54,411 nucleotides of DNA from Gordonia sputi NBRC 100414 (lineage in GTDB: Bacteria > Actinomycetota > Actinomycetes > Mycobacteriales > Mycobacteriaceae): assembly GCF_000248055.1 (NCBI RefSeq), contig NZ_BAFC01000096.1:1-54411 (forward strand). Direction: 5' to 3'. Under the pieces are notes generated by a model. That model did not search any database. It saw only the letters and a list, made by a program, of their open reading frames with translations, and had not been told where the DNA came from. Numbering within the stretch: the stretch's first letter is position 1; each line of letters begins with the position of its first letter. Below are positions 51,562-54,411 of the stretch, piece after piece. The position numbers were made by a program, and so were the translations under genes.

Positions 51562-52347
51562 TCAGCGATCTGACCAGACCGGCTCTCGCTTTGCGAGAAA
51601 AGCCGTGATCCCCTCCTGTGCGTCACACGTCATCGCGTTGGTGGCCATCGTCGAACTCATCGAGCGGTACGCCTGCGGCTCGGGCTCGTCGATCTGCCGA
51701 TAGAAGGCACGCTTCCCGATCATCAGGGTCGACGCACTCGACGCCGCAATCCGCAGCGCAAGACCACGGACGGTGTCATCGAGAGCTTCCGGTTCGACGA
51801 CGTCATTGATCAACCCCCAATCCGCCGCGGTCGCCGCGTCGATCGGGTCTCCGGTCAGCAGCATCTTCATCGCACGCTTACGCCCGATCGCCCTGGTCAG
51901 CGCCACCATCGGCGTCGAGCAGAACAATCCGATCCGTACGCCCGGCGTACTGAACGATGCCGCTGTGGACGCCACGGCGAGATCGCACGCGGCGACGAGC
52001 TGGCATCCCGCCGCGAAGGCGGCCCCCGCGACCTGCGCGATGACCGGTTGACGGATCTCGTGGATGGTCGCCATCAGCTCGACACACGTCGCGAACACCG
52101 CCTCCTCGTCCGCGAGAGTTCTGTCGACGAGTTCGGTGAGGTCGTGTCCCGCAGAAAAGGCGGGTCCTTCTGCCCGAATGACGACCACACGTACGCCGGG
52201 GTCCTGATCGAACTCACGCAGCGCCGTTGTGGCTGCCCGCATCGTCGACGTCGAGAGCGGGTTGCGTCGTCGTGGATCGGTCAGCGTGAGGTAACGCAGC
52301 GGCCCGTCGTGCGAGACAGTGACCGTGGTGGAATTCATTTCCGACAT
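51562..52347 (-). CDS. Enoyl-CoA hydratase/isomerase family protein
   Basis: Crotonase-fold protein of 261 residues. Oxyanion-hole segment AEGPAFSAGHDLTELVDR and second segment VAGAAFAAGCQLVAACDLAVAS. The usual catalytic Glu pair of hydratases (in the QPEI and GELL-like regions) is not clear: the first site reads PGVRIGLFCSTPMVALTRAIGRKRAMKMLLTG. Therefore isomerase, dehalogenase or other crotonase chemistry is possible. The ATG lies at 52347, divergent from rpf. Confidence 0.85.
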   Translation of the reverse strand: MSEMNSTTVTVSHDGPLRYLTLTDPRRRNPLSTSTMRAATTALREFDQDPGVRVVVIRAEGPAFSAGHDLTELVDRTLADEEAVFATCVELMATIHEIRQPVIAQVAGAAFAAGCQLVAACDLAVASTAASFSTPGVRIGLFCSTPMVALTRAIGRKRAMKMLLTGDPIDAATAADWGLINDVVEPEALDDTVRGLALRIAASSASTLMIGKRAFYRQIDEPEPQAYRSMSSTMATNAMTCDAQEGITAFLAKREPVWSDR

Positions 52348-52984
<637 letters not shown>

Positions 52985-53039
52985 TCCTGAGGTCTGCCCA
53001 CCTGCCGTGACGACCCGATCGGGTCAACGGTTCTTGTCA

Positions 53040-53101
53040 ACGCCCCGCGACTACGCGGACGCCCGTGGTGTACCACGCGCGTTTGCCCGGTCGCGGGGCG
53101 T
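53040..53101 (+). terminator. Branched terminator-like hairpin after rpf
   Basis: Perfect 12-bp arms ACGCCCCGCGAC (53040-53051) and GTCGCGGGGCGT (53090-53101) enclose a second stem (CGTGGT at 53064-53069 with ACCACG at 53072-53077). The plus-strand side ends in a GTTT run. Positioned 56 bases after the rpf stop. Confidence 0.85.
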
Positions 53102-53153
53102 TTGCGCGCCTATAGGGCGCCAGACCCCGTGATCGCGGGCTACGATTCGCGAC

Positions 53154-53654
53154 ATGGATGCCGGGCACGGATCGTCGGAGAGCACTCATCACGTGTCCGA
53201 CGCCGACCGCTCGACGCTGTCGATGTCATTGCTGATGACGCCGGGCATGGCCAACTTCACCGGAAACGTCCACGGCGGCACGCTGCTCAAACTGCTCGAC
53301 GAGGTCGCCTACGCATGCGCGAGCAGATACTCGCGTCGATACGCGGTCACGTTGTCGGTCGATCGCGTCATCTTTCGTGAACCGATACGCGTGGGCGAGC
53401 TGCTCATCCTGTCGGCGTCGATCAATTACACCGGCCGCACGTCGATGGAGGTCGGGATCAGGGTCGAGACCGAGAACATCCATACCGGGATTCGCCGACA
53501 CACCAACAGTTGCTACTTCACCATGGTCGCCATGGGCGACGACGGACGGCCGCGCGAGGTACCACCGCTCACGCCCGAGACCGACGACCAGAAACGACGC
53601 TTCGCCGAGGCTGAACTCCGCCGCGAGGCGCTGCGCTCCGCGCGTGACGGATAG
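53154..53654 (+). CDS. Acyl-CoA thioesterase (hotdog family)
   Basis: A 166-residue protein of the BFIT/BACH hotdog group: MANFTGNVHGGTLLKLLDEVAYACASRYS carries the active-site region (N-x-x-G-x-x-H-G-G then the acidic Asp/Glu on the helix). Next comes LSVDRVIFREPIRVGELLILSASINYTGRTSMEVGIRVE. It hydrolyses medium or long acyl-CoA thioesters. The C-terminal KRRFAEAELRREAL helix is a common tail. It is on the same strand as rpf but separated by the terminator. Confidence 0.9.
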   Translation: MDAGHGSSESTHHVSDADRSTLSMSLLMTPGMANFTGNVHGGTLLKLLDEVAYACASRYSRRYAVTLSVDRVIFREPIRVGELLILSASINYTGRTSMEVGIRVETENIHTGIRRHTNSCYFTMVAMGDDGRPREVPPLTPETDDQKRRFAEAELRREALRSARDG

Positions 53655-53798
53655 CCGCGACCGCCGTGGCAGCACTCCCATCGGATGTAGGGCGCGCAGC
53701 GGTTGACGCTCACTGCCGGTGGCCATAGCGTCGAAGCGAGGTCGGGTCGCACGGAACACCGGCCACCAGCCCCTCGTCAGCCCCCTCTCCTTCAACTC

Positions 53799-53828
53799 CT
53801 GGCCCCTAGCCCCTGACCTCTAGCCCCG
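53799..53828. repeat. Short CCTAGCCCC-type direct repeat
   Basis: Low-complexity C/T-rich string with TAGCCCC at 53807-53813 and 53821-53827 in the 216-bp gap between the thioesterase and LutA-like genes. The gap shows nothing else I can support. Confidence 0.4.
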
Positions 53829-53870
53829 GCGGTGAGCGATGCACCACAGCAGAACCGAGAACGACAGGCG

Positions 53871-54411
53871 ATGAGAGTCGCACTGTTCGCAACCTGCTTC
53901 AACGACACGATGTGGCCGAACACCCCACGCGCCACCGTGCTGTTGCTCGAACGCCTCGGTGTCCGAGTCGAGTTCCCTGTCGAGCAGACATGCTGTGGGC
54001 AGATGTTCACCAACACCGGCTACGCCGACGAGGCCATTGGCGGTGTCCGACAGTTCGTCGACGTCTTCTCCGGATACGACGCGATCGTCGCCCCCTCGGG
54101 TTCGTGTATCGGATCGGTCCGCCACCAACATGCGGCCGTTGCCGCCCGAACCGGCGACACCCGGCTCCGCCACGCGGTCGACGAAATGACACCACGATTC
54201 TTCGAACTCAGCGAGTTTCTCATCGACGTGCTCGGCGTCACCGATGTCGGTGCCTACTTTCCCCACCGGGTCACCTACCACCCGACGTGTCACTCCCTAC
54301 GGATGCTGCGTGTCGGCGACAAGCCACTTCGCTTGCTGCGCAGCGTACGTGGCATCGATCTCGTCGACTTGCCTGCCGCCGAACAGTGTTGCGGCTTCGG
54401 AGGTACCTTCG
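53871..54411 (+). CDS. LutA-like (Fe-S)-binding oxidoreductase subunit, cut by window end
   Basis: First 180 codons of a cysteine-rich-domain (CCG) protein of the LutA/YkgE group, part of the LutABC L-lactate oxidation complex. Start MRVALFATCFNDTMWP is canonical. The first CCG motif is VEQTCCGQMFTNTGY; the second is AAEQCCGFGGTF at the window edge. YHPTCHSLRML and APSGSCIGSVRHQH supply other Cys ligands. ATG at 53871. lutB and lutC would be expected next. Confidence 0.9.
   Translation, partial: MRVALFATCFNDTMWPNTPRATVLLLERLGVRVEFPVEQTCCGQMFTNTGYADEAIGGVRQFVDVFSGYDAIVAPSGSCIGSVRHQHAAVAARTGDTRLRHAVDEMTPRFFELSEFLIDVLGVTDVGAYFPHRVTYHPTCHSLRMLRVGDKPLRLLRSVRGIDLVDLPAAEQCCGFGGTF

Overview
This is a high-GC actinobacterial chromosome segment. 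The gene content points to a mycolic-acid-containing member of Mycobacteriales (Gordonia, Williamsia or a relative; the genus cannot be fixed from sequence alone). From memory, the order matches the M. tuberculosis Rv1156-Rv1211 stretch: DUF3117, a DivIVA-like protein, gpgS, folP2, fadD6, LOG protein, dapE, dapD, dapC, fdxC, an F420-type radical-SAM gene, mshB, lpqW, typA, mutT2 and the HhH-GPD protein. Lineage-specific genes are inserted between these landmarks. I see no rRNA, tRNA, CRISPR array, phage or transposase.

Layout. (1) 1-6.7 kb, minus strand: rlmA-like methyltransferase, DUF3117, DivIVA-domain protein, gpgS/folP2 (polymethylated polysaccharide initiation), fadD6 and two overlapping LOG proteins. 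(2) 6.7-14.4 kb, accessory genes with their own regulators: an aldo/keto reductase divergent from a TetR gene across two palindromic operators; dapE; a sulfatase divergent from a second TetR gene across another palindrome; a zinc alcohol dehydrogenase; a VOC protein; an AraC regulator. (3) 14.5-19.6 kb: two paralogous small membrane proteins, dapD, a repeat- and hairpin-rich intergenic region, dapC-fdxC, and a cysteine dioxygenase/rhodanese pair behind a possible short leader ORF. (4) 19.7-28.9 kb, minus strand: typA, lpqW, mshB, an Rv1171-like membrane protein, then a coupled trio of a CofH-like protein without the radical-SAM cysteines, a Baeyer-Villiger-type monooxygenase and an intact CofG. 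(5) 29-36 kb: EamA transporter, secretory lipase, mutT2 and a complete ThiB-ThiP-ThiQ thiamine ABC transporter. (6) 36-40 kb, plus strand: two related exported proteins, a lipase-fold protein that has lost its catalytic Ser, and a YhhN-family membrane protein. (7) 40-45.5 kb: sugar porter, exported protein, HhH-GPD protein, a decapeptide-repeat protein and a WS/DGAT-like acyltransferase. (8) 45.5-51.6 kb: a six-gene overlapping Asp23/Gls24-type envelope operon divergent from an ECF sigma factor, a coupled conserved gene and an AI-2E family transporter. (9) 51.6 kb to the end: enoyl-CoA hydratase, an Rpf with a long upstream region, a thioesterase and a truncated LutA-like protein.

Two dap genes flank one another's pathway step (dapD, dapC) and dapE lies 6 kb away, so much of the succinylase branch of lysine/meso-DAP synthesis is here. 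MshB, cysteine dioxygenase and rhodanese form a loose thiol neighbourhood. The most unusual locus is cofH-like/BVMO/cofG at the place where mycobacteria carry fused fbiC. Here the CofH half has lost its iron-sulfur motif, an oxygenase is embedded, and the gene order is the reverse of the FbiC domain order.
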